In this document: one piece after another, positions 6,817-15,314 of the stretch
Layout of the letters: every line of letters begins with the position of its first letter
Numbering within the stretch: the first letter of the stretch is position 1
Assembly: GCF_001424905.1 (NCBI RefSeq)
Contig: NZ_LMCU01000001.1
Location: 1,109,480-1,173,479, forward strand
Source of the DNA: Leifsonia sp. Root112D2
GTDB lineage: Bacteria; Actinomycetota; Actinomycetes; Actinomycetales; Microbacteriaceae
Direction: 5' to 3'
DNA length: 64,000 bases
The notes under the pieces: generated by a model
The model's input: only the letters and a program-made list of their open reading frames with translations
Databases searched by the model: none
Told to the model about the DNA's origin: nothing
Made by a program: the position numbers and the translations under genes

Positions 6817-8241
6817 CTACACGCGGTCTTCTGCGTCGAGCACGGCGCCGGCCGCGGCGAGCAGGGGTTCGGCCTTCAGCAGCGTCTCGGCGAACTCCGC
6901 CTCGTCCTTGGAGAGTGCGGTGATTCCGCCGCCCACGCCAATCCAGCTCGCGTTCTCGGTGATCACCATCGATCGGATGATCATGGCCAGGTCGACCCGG
7001 CCGGTGTCGGCCATGTAACCGAAGGCGCCCGCATATGGGCCACGCGGACCCCGCTCAAGGCGGTCGATGATGGTCATGGCGCTGTGTTTGGGTGCTCCCG
7101 TCATCGACCCGCCGGGCAGGCACGACTCGAGCACATCCACCCAGAAGAGCCCGTGGGCGAGCTGCGCAGAGACCGTGCTGACGAGTTGATGCACGTTGGC
7201 ATACGACTCCACCTTCAGCAGATCGGAGACCTCGACCGTTCCCGGCTTTGCGATGCGGTTCAGGTCGTTGCGCATGAGGTCGACGATCATGATGTTCTCG
7301 GCGATCTCCTTCTCGTCGTTCGCCAACTCGACCCGAAGGGCCTCGTCGTGGGCGTCGGTGTCGCCCCGCGGCCGAGTTCCCTTGATCGGCCGCGTTACGA
7401 CACGGCCGGCGGGGGAGACCTCCAGAAAACGCTCCGGTGTCGAGCTGGCGAGCGCGAGCTCCGGCGTTCTGACGAAGCCGCCATGATGGCTCGCATTCGT
7501 GCGCCTCAGGCGCCGGTACACATCCAGCGGATCGAGCGCCGTCTCAATGGTGATCTCGTTCGTGAGGCAGATCTGGTAGGCGTCCCCCCGGTCGATCGCC
7601 TCCCTGCATTGCCGAACCATGTCGAGATACTCGGCCCTGTGGTGGCGAAGGTGTGCGCGCGACGGTGCCGCCGGCGGCGGCTCGGCCGCCGAGCGTCCGA
7701 CGAGAGCGGTGAGCTTGCGTTCCGTCTGCTCAATCCAGCGCAGCGGATGCGTCGACGTGCGTGAGGCGCGCATCGTGACGGTGCGTCGCGTGTGGTCGAA
7801 GGCGAGCGTGCGGTCGGCGAAGATCAGCGCGGCATCCGGTGTCACGGCGCGATGGTGCGGCGAGCCGACGAGCGCCGCTCCGAGCTCGTATCCGAACCAT
7901 CCGACCCAGCCGAGGGTGAAGCCGTCGGGCTGCGGAACAGGTCGAGCATTCTCGCGTTCCGACTCGCGCAGCAGATCGAAGATCGATCCCGGGTATGGCT
8001 TCGAATCTGAGTCGTCGCCCACGCGTCGAACGGTGACCTCACCTCCGGGTGATGCCACGGCGGTGACGGATGCCGGGGAGGGCGAGCCGAGATAGCTCAC
8101 GCCCGTCGTCGCATCCGCACCACTGTCGAGCCAGAAGGCATTCGTCTCCTTCGAGAAGAGCGTGACGAACGCGACTTCCGGGTCGACCCAGAACCCGAGA
8201 GTCAACTCGTGATGGCCTGGCGGAGAATTGTCCAGCTGCAT
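6817..8241 (-). CDS. pabB: Aminodeoxychorismate synthase component I (PabB)
   Basis: A 474-residue chorismate-binding enzyme that aminates chorismate to 4-amino-4-deoxychorismate for the p-aminobenzoate part of folate. The C-terminal domain carries PIKGTRPRGD; the Lys in PIKGT is the marker of PabB-type enzymes over anthranilate synthase (PIAGT). Next come EIAENIMIVDLMRNDL, SMTGAPKHSAM and the GVGGGITA region. No glutaminase domain is fused. The start is uncertain: ATG 8241 gives the usual length and ATG 8283 is the alternative. It diverges from a GntR gene and lies by folP, purU and folD, so this is a folate-centred block. Confidence 0.88.
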   Translation of the reverse strand: MQLDNSPPGHHELTLGFWVDPEVAFVTLFSKETNAFWLDSGADATTGVSYLGSPSPASVTAVASPGGEVTVRRVGDDSDSKPYPGSIFDLLRESERENARPVPQPDGFTLGWVGWFGYELGAALVGSPHHRAVTPDAALIFADRTLAFDHTRRTVTMRASRTSTHPLRWIEQTERKLTALVGRSAAEPPPAAPSRAHLRHHRAEYLDMVRQCREAIDRGDAYQICLTNEITIETALDPLDVYRRLRRTNASHHGGFVRTPELALASSTPERFLEVSPAGRVVTRPIKGTRPRGDTDAHDEALRVELANDEKEIAENIMIVDLMRNDLNRIAKPGTVEVSDLLKVESYANVHQLVSTVSAQLAHGLFWVDVLESCLPGGSMTGAPKHSAMTIIDRLERGPRGPYAGAFGYMADTGRVDLAMIIRSMVITENASWIGVGGGITALSKDEAEFAETLLKAEPLLAAAGAVLDAEDRV

Positions 8242-8271
8242 GGGTCGGGCGCCTGTTCCGTGTCTTATCCT

Positions 8272-8282
8272 GATTGTAGACA
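8272..8282 (-). promoter_or_regulatory. -10 region/possible operator of pabB
   Basis: The minus strand reads TGTCTACAATC, holding a TACAAT -10 box that would start a pabB transcript with a leader of about 25 bases. The sequence upstream of folP at 9182-9192 differs at one base (TGTATACAATC), so the two promoters share either an extended -10 or an operator half-site. Confidence 0.45.
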
Positions 8283-8380
8283 TTAATGACAAACAAACGT
8301 GTCGTGTGCAACGGGTGGATGCCTGCACCGTTTACTCTCGTCAAGGGACCACATGCGTGTCGAGAAAGGTCGAAGATCTC

Positions 8381-9049
8381 ATGGCTGACGCCACAACGAG
8401 CCGATCGGACGAAATGCAGGCGACGATGCCTCTTCGGGAGCTGACCCAGGTCATTCGTGACGCGATCATGGACGGCGAATACGCGCCCAATCAGCGACTC
8501 ATCGAGGCCGACCTGAGCCTGACGTTCGGGGCGAGCAGGGCGGCCGTGCGAACGGCGCTGCTCGAGCTCGCCAACGACGGCCTCGTTGACCGTGTGCCGA
8601 ATCGCGGCTCTCGGGTGCGAGCCGTCACGCTCGAAGAGGCGGTGGAGATTCTCGAGGTGCGCATCGAGCTCGAAGGGCTCTGCGCGGCGAAAGCGGCCGA
8701 GCGCATCACCGACGAGGAAATCACGGAGCTGCAGTCGCTGCGTCGTCAGATTCTCGCAACCGTCGACGACTCCGACCTGCTCGAATACTCCACGCTCAAT
8801 CAGCTGCTCGACCGCAGAATTCGCGACATCAGCCAGCACCGCACCGCCGTGAGCGTTCTCGAGCGTCTGCGTGCGCAGGGGGTGCGCCACCAGTACCGGC
8901 TGGCGTTCCGGGCCGGGCGCGCCGCCGTATCGGCGCCGGAACACGCGGCCATCATCGACGCGATCATCGCGCGCGACCCCCAGGCGGCCGAGGCCAAGAC
9001 TCGCGATCACCTGCTCAGCGTGATCAAGGCGCTCAAGGTCCTCGCCTAG
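8381..9049 (+). CDS. GntR-family regulator, FCD (FadR/VanR) subfamily
   Basis: A 222-residue regulator. The N-terminal winged helix spans about residues 10-80: LTQVIRDAIMDGEYAPNQRLIEADL, then FGASRAAVRTALLELANDGLV and RVPNRGSRV. It is followed by a helical FCD effector domain. Two typical FCD metal-site histidines remain (in PEHAAIIDAI and TRDHL), but the usual DxxFH is LLDRRI. ATG 8381 has GAAAGG upstream. It stands between pabB and folP-purU-folD; operator-like repeats lie before folP and before the liv operon. FCD regulators of this kind control catabolic demethylation in other bacteria; the ligand here is unknown. Confidence 0.85.
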   Translation: MADATTSRSDEMQATMPLRELTQVIRDAIMDGEYAPNQRLIEADLSLTFGASRAAVRTALLELANDGLVDRVPNRGSRVRAVTLEEAVEILEVRIELEGLCAAKAAERITDEEITELQSLRRQILATVDDSDLLEYSTLNQLLDRRIRDISQHRTAVSVLERLRAQGVRHQYRLAFRAGRAAVSAPEHAAIIDAIIARDPQAAEAKTRDHLLSVIKALKVLA

Positions 9050-9061
9050 CGACAGCACTCT

Positions 9062-9155
9062 CCGCTGGTTGAGGAGTCCGAGGAACGAGGACATCTCGAA
9101 ACCAGGGCGCGGCCGGATTTCGAGACGCTCGCTGGCGCTCGCTCCTCAATCAGCG
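9062..9155. repeat. Intergenic repeat, copy 2, palindromic
   Basis: The arms GCTGGTTGAGGAG (9064-9076) and CTCCTCAATCAGC (9142-9154) are inverted with one mismatch. Inside them CTCGAAACC and GGATTTCGAG face each other. The left half matches the element at 1-65. It fills the gap between gntR and folP, has no coding content, and may end the gntR transcript. Confidence 0.65.
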
Positions 9156-9181
9156 ATGACCCGCCCAATCCCGACCATAAA

Positions 9182-9206
9182 TGTATACAATCTTGTTGAC
9201 CAAGAT
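9182..9206. promoter_or_regulatory. Operator/promoter candidate for folP-purU-folD
   Basis: The palindrome TGTATACA (9182-9189) is followed by ATCTTG-TTGAC-CAAGAT (9190-9206), a perfect 6-5-6 inverted repeat. TACAAT at 9186-9191 may be the -10 box. The string ACAATCTTGTTGACC here resembles ACGATCTTGGTTGATC at 16891-16906 in the liv promoter, with one indel and two changes. The nearby GntR protein is the likely binder. Confidence 0.55.
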
Positions 9207-9285
9207 GGTTTCACGAGGTAGCGTCGAATCCGAGGCTGTGGCGCCGCTGCGCCGGCCCGGGCGACGGCTGCGAGAGGCACGATCA

Positions 9286-10173
9286 ATGAGTATCGGGGAG
9301 AGCGTGGGATCCGCCTCGCGCGTGCCCGTGATCATGGGCATCCTGAATGTCACCCCGGATTCGTTCAGCGACGGCGGCTCGTGGCTGCCGCATGATGCGG
9401 CGGTACGGCACGCGCTCGCGCTGGTCGAGCAGGGTGCAGACATCATCGATATCGGCGGGGAGTCCACACGCCCCGGCGCGGTGCCGGTCGATGCTGTGAC
9501 AGAGACGGCGCGCATCCTGCCCGTGGTCAGGGAGCTGGTCGCGCGCGGCGTTCGGGTGAGCGTCGACACGCTTCATGCGAACACGGCACAGCTCGCCATT
9601 GACGAGGGCGTCGAGTTCATCAACGACGTGTCCGGGGGCCTGGCCGATGCCCGCATGGCCGAGGTGGTCGCCGCATCGCGGGCGACGTTCATCGCGGCAC
9701 ACTGGGGGGGCGGTGCGGATGCCCGCTACCGGCATCCCGACATCGCCGCCGGAGTGCGCTGGGACCTTCACGATCGCGCAGTGGCACTGCACGGCGCGGG
9801 GATAGGACGTGACCGGCTCATTCTCGACCCTGGCCTCGGTTTCGGCAAAGACGGTGACGCAAACTGGAGACTGTTGAGCCGGCTCGACCAGCTCACGATT
9901 CTGGGATTTCGCGTGCTCGTCGGCCATTCGCGCAAGAGGTTCGTCGGGGCGCTGCTGCCCGAGAGTGCACCTATGGGCCTGCGCGACGCACCGTCTGCCG
10001 TCATCAGCGTGCTGGCCGCCCAGGCGGGCGCGTGGGGCGTGCGCGTTCACGATGTGGCGGCGACCCGATTGGCGTTCGACGTGCTCGCTCGCTGGCAGAA
10101 TGCGAGTGTGCCCGAGTTGCTCCCCGAGGAGCCCGATCTGCAGACCGAGCTGATCGGCCTGGGCCATGCCTGA
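9286..10173 (+). CDS. folP: Dihydropteroate synthase
   Basis: A 295-residue TIM-barrel enzyme that joins p-aminobenzoate to hydroxymethyl-dihydropterin diphosphate. All family signatures are present: MGILNVTPDSFSDGG, DIGGESTRPGA, SVDT, INDVSGG, LDPGLGFGK and GHSRKRF. ATG 9286 was chosen for its GAGAGG ribosome site and normal length. It is not with folE/folB/folK, where actinobacterial folP usually lies, but heads an operon with purU and folD. It may therefore be a second, pathway-dedicated copy; this is inference because the rest of the genome is not visible. Confidence 0.9.
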   Translation: MSIGESVGSASRVPVIMGILNVTPDSFSDGGSWLPHDAAVRHALALVEQGADIIDIGGESTRPGAVPVDAVTETARILPVVRELVARGVRVSVDTLHANTAQLAIDEGVEFINDVSGGLADARMAEVVAASRATFIAAHWGGGADARYRHPDIAAGVRWDLHDRAVALHGAGIGRDRLILDPGLGFGKDGDANWRLLSRLDQLTILGFRVLVGHSRKRFVGALLPESAPMGLRDAPSAVISVLAAQAGAWGVRVHDVAATRLAFDVLARWQNASVPELLPEEPDLQTELIGLGHA

Positions 10174-10206
10174 CCATCCCTGTTCATGACGACACGAAGG
10201 GGCCTT

Positions 10207-11109
10207 ATGCCGACCTCAAACCCAGTGAAGCAATCCGCCGATTCCTCGAGCGCGCGAGCCGACCACATCCGTCTTCTCGTGTCGGGCCAGGACGGGCCGG
10301 GCATCGTGGCCGCGGTCTCGACGATTCTGCGTTCCTTCGACGCGAACATTGTTTCGCTGGACCAGTACTCGACCGATCCTTCCGGCGGCCGATTCTTTCA
10401 GCGCACCGAGTTTCACCTGGAGGACTTCAGCGCCGTTCGCCTGGATCTGGAAAAACAACTCGAAGAATCGCTGGGCACGCAGCTCGGGCTGAGCTGGAAA
10501 CTCTCGCCGGCCGATCAGCCCAAGCGGGTGGCGATCTTCGCATCCAAATCGGATCACTGCCTGCTCGAATTGCTCTGGCGCCACCGGCGCGGTGAGCTTC
10601 AGATGAACGTCGTCATGGTGATCTCCAATCACCCGGATCTTGCCGAGGATGTGCGCCAGTTCGGTATTCCGTTCATTCATGTTCCCGTAGACCGGAACGA
10701 CCGCTCGGTCGCCGAGCAGAGGCACCTGGAACTGCTGCAGGGAAACGTCGATCTCGTTGTGCTCGCGCGGTACATGCAGATCATCACCGGAGACTTTCTG
10801 CAGCGCGTCGGAGCGCCCGTCATCAACATCCATCACTCTTTCCTGCCCTCGTTCATCGGTGCGGGCCCTTATCAGAAGGCGAAGGACCGCGGAGTGAAAC
10901 TGATCGGCGCGACGGCTCACTACGTGACGGAAGACCTCGACGAGGGCCCGATCATCGAGCAGGATGTCGTGCGAGCCACGCACGCGGACACCGCAGCTGA
11001 TCTCACGCGGCGGGGGGCGGATGTCGAGCGCCAGGTGCTCGCGCGGGCCGTCGCCTGGCACTGTGACGATCGCGTGATGCGCGATGGAAATTCGACGGTG
11101 ATCTTCTGA
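10207..11109 (+). CDS. purU: Formyltetrahydrofolate deformylase
   Basis: A 300-residue enzyme that hydrolyses 10-formyl-tetrahydrofolate to formate and tetrahydrofolate, restoring free THF. An N-terminal ACT domain (about residues 10-90, starting RLLVSGQDGPGIVAAVS) is followed by a formyltransferase-fold domain with KRVAIFASKSDHCL, the catalytic-type NIHHSFLPSF near residue 206 and DEGPIIEQDV. ATG 10207 has AAGGGG upstream; ATG 10186 is an alternative. The stop overlaps the folD start (TGATG). purU next to folD usually accompanies pathways that load methyl groups onto THF. Confidence 0.92.
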   Translation: MPTSNPVKQSADSSSARADHIRLLVSGQDGPGIVAAVSTILRSFDANIVSLDQYSTDPSGGRFFQRTEFHLEDFSAVRLDLEKQLEESLGTQLGLSWKLSPADQPKRVAIFASKSDHCLLELLWRHRRGELQMNVVMVISNHPDLAEDVRQFGIPFIHVPVDRNDRSVAEQRHLELLQGNVDLVVLARYMQIITGDFLQRVGAPVINIHHSFLPSFIGAGPYQKAKDRGVKLIGATAHYVTEDLDEGPIIEQDVVRATHADTAADLTRRGADVERQVLARAVAWHCDDRVMRDGNSTVIF

Positions 11110-11960
11110 TGTCCGCGATAATCATCGACGGCAAGCAGGTGGCTGCGGGCATTCGCGAGCAGCTCAAACACGAGGTCGCGGGGTTCGTCGCCGAGACCGG
11201 CATCCAGCCCGGTCTCGCCACGGTTCTGGTCGGCGGGGATCCGGCCAGTGAGGTCTACGTGGCGAACAAGCGGCGCTCTGCCACGGCGGCAGGCCTGGCC
11301 GATCTGCACGTTCATCTCGACGGCGCAGCGTCGTCGGACGAGATTGCGCAGACCATTCGTGAGCTCGGCGAGAACCCGGCCGTCTCCGGAATTCTTCTTC
11401 AGTTGCCGCTCCCGGGCGGCATGGATTCCGGCCCGCTCATCGATCTCATCGAACCGTTCAAAGACGTGGACGGCCTGACGACCACCAGCGCCGGGCTGCT
11501 GGCGCGGGGCAAGCCCGGGCTGCGCCCGTGCACTCCGAGCGGCGTCGTCGCACTGCTCGATTCCGCCGAGGTGCCGCTTGAGGGCGCAGAGGTCACGATC
11601 ATCGGGCGCTCCGAACTCGTCGGTGCTCCACTGGCGCAGCTGTTGATTCAGCGGAATGCGACGGTCACCGTCGCTCACTCGCGAACGCGGGACCTGGCAT
11701 CCGTCACTCGGAGGTCGGACATCGTCATCGCGGCCGCCGGAGTCCCCCGACTGATCGGCGAAGCGCACGTCAGGCCCGGTGCCGCGGTCATCGATGTCGG
11801 CATTCACCGCACCCCGCAGGGTCTTGTCGGTGACGTCGATTTCGAATCGGTGAGCCGTGTGGCCGGCTGGATCACGCCCGTACCGGGCGGGGTTGGCCCG
11901 ATGACCATCGCCATGCTGCTGCGAAACACCCTGCTCGCCGCCCGCCTGCAACACGGCTGA
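11109..11960 (+). CDS. folD: Methylenetetrahydrofolate dehydrogenase/cyclohydrolase
   Basis: A 283-residue bifunctional enzyme converting 5,10-methylene-THF to 10-formyl-THF with NADP. The catalytic YxxxK is in EVYVANKRR (Tyr-Val-Ala-Asn-Lys). Further signatures are LQLPLP, the folate-site sequence DGLTT, PCTPSGVVALL, GRSELVGAPLAQLL and PVPGGVGPMTIAMLL near the C-terminus. The start shares one base with the purU stop. With PurU it forms a route from methylene-THF to formate and free THF. It ends before a bidirectional terminator facing the liv operon. Confidence 0.93.
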   Translation: MSAIIIDGKQVAAGIREQLKHEVAGFVAETGIQPGLATVLVGGDPASEVYVANKRRSATAAGLADLHVHLDGAASSDEIAQTIRELGENPAVSGILLQLPLPGGMDSGPLIDLIEPFKDVDGLTTTSAGLLARGKPGLRPCTPSGVVALLDSAEVPLEGAEVTIIGRSELVGAPLAQLLIQRNATVTVAHSRTRDLASVTRRSDIVIAAAGVPRLIGEAHVRPGAAVIDVGIHRTPQGLVGDVDFESVSRVAGWITPVPGGVGPMTIAMLLRNTLLAARLQHG

Positions 11961-12003
11961 ACGTCTGGTGAGCGGATGCGTCACGCGCCTCTGTGAACGT
12001 GAA

Positions 12004-12035
12004 GCGGCCCGGCCGGGGGAACCCGGCCGGGCCGC
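12004..12035. terminator. Bidirectional terminator hairpin
   Basis: GCGGCCCGGCCGGG (12004-12017) and CCCGGCCGGGCCGC (12022-12035) form a perfect 14-bp stem with a 4-base loop between the convergent folD and liv operons. It lacks a T tract on either side but is very stable. Confidence 0.75.
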
Positions 12036-12052
12036 GACTGCTTACGCTCTCG

Positions 12053-13315
12053 TCACTCCCACGAGGTGACAGTGGCGTAGCCCTTGCCGTTGTACTTCTG
12101 CACGAGCACCGTGGAGACGGCTGGCTGGCCATCCTTCGTGGTGTCGACCGCGGTGTCGGGCAGCATGAGCGGGGCCTTGTAGTTCGAGATCGAACGCAGC
12201 TCCTTCATGAAGTCGGCCCGCGTCGGCGAGGTCATCTTCTGGAAGACCTGGTCGAGCGTCGCGCCGCTGATGTAGCTCCACGCGCAGTGCGGGAACGCCG
12301 GAACGTTCGGGTAGTTCGCGTAGGTCTTCAGGTCGGACAGGAACGTCTTCATGTCCTCGTCACCCGCGAACGCCGGGCTTGCCGCCGCCTTGGAGAACGA
12401 GACCGAGTAGACCCCGGGGAACGCTGTTGCGTTGCCCGGCTTGAGAATCGCGTCAGGGCTCGACGTGTTCGACGGCAGGAACCAGCTGGGCTTCCAGTTC
12501 AGTTCCTGTGCCTTCTTCAGCGATGAGATCACGAGCGGCGTGATGGACATCGCGTTGAAGAACACATCGGCGCCGGTGGCGGCCAGCTCGGTCAGCTGTC
12601 CATCCACCGAGCTGTCGGTGGCCTCGTAGGTGAGCTCCTTGGCGATGGTGATGTTCGATGCGCCCTCGATGCCCTTCTTGAAGCCTTCGACGTAGCCCTT
12701 GCCGTAGTCGTCGTTCTGGGAAAGGATCGCTACCTTGTGGTTCGCCTTCGACGTCGCCAGGAGCTTGCCGAACGCTTCACCCTCGTTCTGGTAGATCGGC
12801 ACGAAGCCCAGCTGCCAGGGGCTCTGCTTCTGGTCGCTGAAGATCGGGTCACCGGTCTCTACGAGCACCTGTGGAACCTTGTCGGCGATCGCGGCTTCGC
12901 GCCAGGCGCGGTTGGTCGGCGTACCCAGGCCCGCCGTCATGGCGAAGACGCTGCCCTTCAGCTGCTGGTAGTTGGATGCGGCCTTCTGCGGGTCGTATCC
13001 GTCGTCGAGCGCTTTGATGTTTACCTTGCGCGTCTTGCCGTCGCCGAACTTCACGCCGCCGGCGGCGTTCTTGGCGCCGAAGTAAGCCGTGATGCCCGCG
13101 ACCGTGCAGGTGCCGGGTCCGGCCGTGGCGCCGCTCAGCGGCGTCGTAATGCCCAGCGTGATGGATGTGTCTGTGATGCCTGGGCTCGCAGCTGCGGCTC
13201 CGCCGGAGGAGTCGTTCCCGCTTCCACCGCGTGTACAGCCGGTGACGGCGAGCGCGACGACCGACGCCATGGCGACAATGCCGACGACGCCTCTCATACT
13301 CTTGCGCATTTTCAT
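12053..13315 (-). CDS. Branched-chain amino acid-type ABC transporter substrate-binding lipoprotein
   Basis: A 420-residue periplasmic-binding-fold (type I, LivK-like) lipoprotein. A signal peptide ends in lipobox VTGC, then a Gly/Ser-rich linker. The mature part starts ITLGITTPLSGATAGPGTC and contains YDPQKAASNYQQL, QNDDYGKGYVEGFKKG and a C-terminal VLVQKYNGKGY. ATG 13315 is preceded by AGGAGAGG and overlaps the permease gene by 4 bp. It is the last gene of livGFHM-K. The ligand is not defined by sequence; LivK-like proteins bind amino acids, amides, urea or aromatic acids. Linkage to one-carbon genes hints at a methylated or aromatic compound. Confidence 0.83.
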   Translation of the reverse strand: MKMRKSMRGVVGIVAMASVVALAVTGCTRGGSGNDSSGGAAAASPGITDTSITLGITTPLSGATAGPGTCTVAGITAYFGAKNAAGGVKFGDGKTRKVNIKALDDGYDPQKAASNYQQLKGSVFAMTAGLGTPTNRAWREAAIADKVPQVLVETGDPIFSDQKQSPWQLGFVPIYQNEGEAFGKLLATSKANHKVAILSQNDDYGKGYVEGFKKGIEGASNITIAKELTYEATDSSVDGQLTELAATGADVFFNAMSITPLVISSLKKAQELNWKPSWFLPSNTSSPDAILKPGNATAFPGVYSVSFSKAAASPAFAGDEDMKTFLSDLKTYANYPNVPAFPHCAWSYISGATLDQVFQKMTSPTRADFMKELRSISNYKAPLMLPDTAVDTTKDGQPAVSTVLVQKYNGKGYATVTSWE

Positions 13316-14430
13316 GCCTCTCCTTGCCTCTCTGTTGGGGATCCCTTCGTCGAACTGTTCGACGCTGTGGTCGTCGACGAAGCGGTCTGGGGTGCGGCGG
13401 CCGGAACGCCGTCGCCGATCATCGGTACGTGGCCCGTGGGTGTTCCGCCGCGGCGCGAGCGGGCCACCAGGCGGCCTATCACGCGTGGCAGCGACACCAG
13501 ACCACCGGGCAGCACGAACAGCACGGCCAGCAGGATCGCGCCCTGCAGCACGGCGGTGAGGTTCGGGTTGATGAGGTTCGTCAGCTGCGGAACAAGCACG
13601 TAGTACGCGCCGCCGAGCACGGAGCCGAAAATGCTGGCCGCGCCGCCGATGACCATGGATGCCAGGAGCGTGATCGAGTGTCCGAAGCTCATCGTCTCGG
13701 GCGAGGTGTACTGCACGACCACCATGTACAGAAAGCCGCTGACGCCGCCGATGATCGAGGCGACAGTGAACGCGAGCACCTTGTAGCGGTAGGGCGAGAC
13801 ACCCAGCGAGCCGGCGACCGCCTCGTTGCCCTTCACGATGGCGAAGGCGCGACCGTACTTGCCGCGAACCAGGTTGCGGGTGAGCAGGAACGTGATGGTG
13901 CCGATGATCAGTACGAGGTAAAACTGCCACTGGTCGTCGGCCAGCCCGGCCCAGGCGGGAGCATCCGAGAAAATAGCCGAGAGCCCCTGGGACCCGCCCG
14001 TGAACTCGGAGAGCCGCTTCGCGAGCGGACCGCCGACGATGGGCAGGGCTATTGTGACCATCGCTATCGCGAGGCCTCCGAGTCGTGCGGCGGCGAGGGC
14101 AACGAGCAGCCCCACCACCCCGGGGATCACCAGCGAGAGTATGAAGACGATGATGATGTTCCAGCCCTGCGAGACGCCGTAGGCCGTGACATAGGCGCCG
14201 AGGCCCAGAAAGAAGATCTGGCCGAGCGAGACCTGGCCGGTGTAGCCCATGACCACGTTGAGGCCGAGCACCGCAACGGCGAAGACCCCGATGCGCGCGA
14301 GCGTCTGGTTCGCGAAGACCGGCAGACCGAGCGGCAGCACGATGAGCAGTATGGCGACGATGGCGATGCAGGCCCAGCGCACCCAGGCCTTCGACCAGGC
14401 GTTGGACAGGAATTCGGTTGCAGTAGACAT
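13312..14430 (-). CDS. livM: Branched-chain amino acid-type ABC transporter permease (LivM-like)
   Basis: A 372-residue permease with about ten membrane segments. It has the LivM-type stretch LGLNVVMGYTGQVSLGQIFFLGLGAYV near the N-terminus and the ATPase-contact loop GRAFAIVKGNEAVAGSLGVSPYRYK. The C-terminal 50 residues are a Ser/Thr/Pro-rich cytoplasmic tail of no known role. ATG 14430 shares a base with the livH stop. It pairs with LivH to form the channel. Confidence 0.88.
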   Translation of the reverse strand: MSTATEFLSNAWSKAWVRWACIAIVAILLIVLPLGLPVFANQTLARIGVFAVAVLGLNVVMGYTGQVSLGQIFFLGLGAYVTAYGVSQGWNIIIVFILSLVIPGVVGLLVALAAARLGGLAIAMVTIALPIVGGPLAKRLSEFTGGSQGLSAIFSDAPAWAGLADDQWQFYLVLIIGTITFLLTRNLVRGKYGRAFAIVKGNEAVAGSLGVSPYRYKVLAFTVASIIGGVSGFLYMVVVQYTSPETMSFGHSITLLASMVIGGAASIFGSVLGGAYYVLVPQLTNLINPNLTAVLQGAILLAVLFVLPGGLVSLPRVIGRLVARSRRGGTPTGHVPMIGDGVPAAAPQTASSTTTASNSSTKGSPTERQGEA

Positions 14431-15311
14431 CAGACGCGCACCACGGCTTTCCGGCCGAACAGGCCCTGGGGGCGCACAATCAGCACGACGAAGATCAGAA
14501 TGAACGGCACCGCGATCTTCAGGTCGTAGCTGATGAAGCCGACGTAGGCGGCCGCGAGGTTCTCCAGCACACCGATCAGCCACGCCGCGACGACGACGCC
14601 GACAGGGCTGGAAAGGCCGCCGAGAATGACGGCCGCCAGGGCGTACACGAGAGCGTTGTCCATCATGCCGGGCGTGAGTGTGAGCTGCGGGGCCACGAGT
14701 GCGCCGGCGACAGCGCCGAGACCGGCCGCGAGGGCCCAGCCCACCATCAGCAGACGTCCGACGGGAAGACCGGAGAACGCCGCCGACTGCGGGTTGATCG
14801 CCACGGCTCGCAGCGCGAGGCCGAGTTTCGTGCCGATGAACAGCACCTGCACCAGAATCATGATCGCGACGATCACAAGGAAGGTGCCGAGCGAGTTGAT
14901 GCTGATCACGGCACCGAAGAGCTTGACCGTGCCCACGGGGAACAGCGACGGAAACTGCAGGTTGTTGTACGACCAGATCCAGGCGCAGACGCCCGTGATC
15001 AGGGTGAGCAACCCGATCGTCACCACCACGGCGGTGTCGGGATCCCCGCGCTCGAATCTGCGCATCAGGTAGCGCTCGATGAGGGCACCGAACAGGAACG
15101 AGACGAGGATCGAGCCGAGAATGGCAAGGACCAGCGGAACGTGCAGCTGGGTCAGCTCGAAGGCGACGTATGCGGAAAGCACCGCCATGCCGCCCTGCGC
15201 GAAGTTGACCAGGCCGGTTGCCTGATTGACGAGCACGATGGCGAGCGCGAGAACGGCGTAGATCGACCCCGTCGACAGCCCGTCGACCACGAGTTGAATG
15301 AACTGGCCCAT
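14430..15311 (-). CDS. livH: Branched-chain amino acid-type ABC transporter permease (LivH-like)
   Basis: A 293-residue permease. It starts MGQFIQLVVDGLSTGSIYAVLALA and has the family stretch ATGLVNFAQGGMAVLSAYVAF. The ATPase-contact loop is GLALRAVAINPQSAAFSGLPVGRLL. About eight membrane segments are present. It lies three bases after the livF stop in the liv operon and is fused to nothing, unlike the second liv system in this window. Confidence 0.9.
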   Translation of the reverse strand: MGQFIQLVVDGLSTGSIYAVLALAIVLVNQATGLVNFAQGGMAVLSAYVAFELTQLHVPLVLAILGSILVSFLFGALIERYLMRRFERGDPDTAVVVTIGLLTLITGVCAWIWSYNNLQFPSLFPVGTVKLFGAVISINSLGTFLVIVAIMILVQVLFIGTKLGLALRAVAINPQSAAFSGLPVGRLLMVGWALAAGLGAVAGALVAPQLTLTPGMMDNALVYALAAVILGGLSSPVGVVVAAWLIGVLENLAAAYVGFISYDLKIAVPFILIFVVLIVRPQGLFGRKAVVRV

Positions 15312-15314
15312 TTC

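Noticed and set aside
8272..9192. TGT(A/C)TACAATC as a certain GntR operator
   Set aside because: Both copies contain TACAAT, so they may simply be -10 boxes; kept as promoter elements, with the operator claim resting on the ATCTTG repeats.
12053..14479. A continuous minus-strand reading frame of about 800 codons across the binding protein and livM
   Set aside because: Only the part up to 13315 has lipoprotein and LivK features; the rest is an off-frame reading of livM with Arg/Gly-rich composition.
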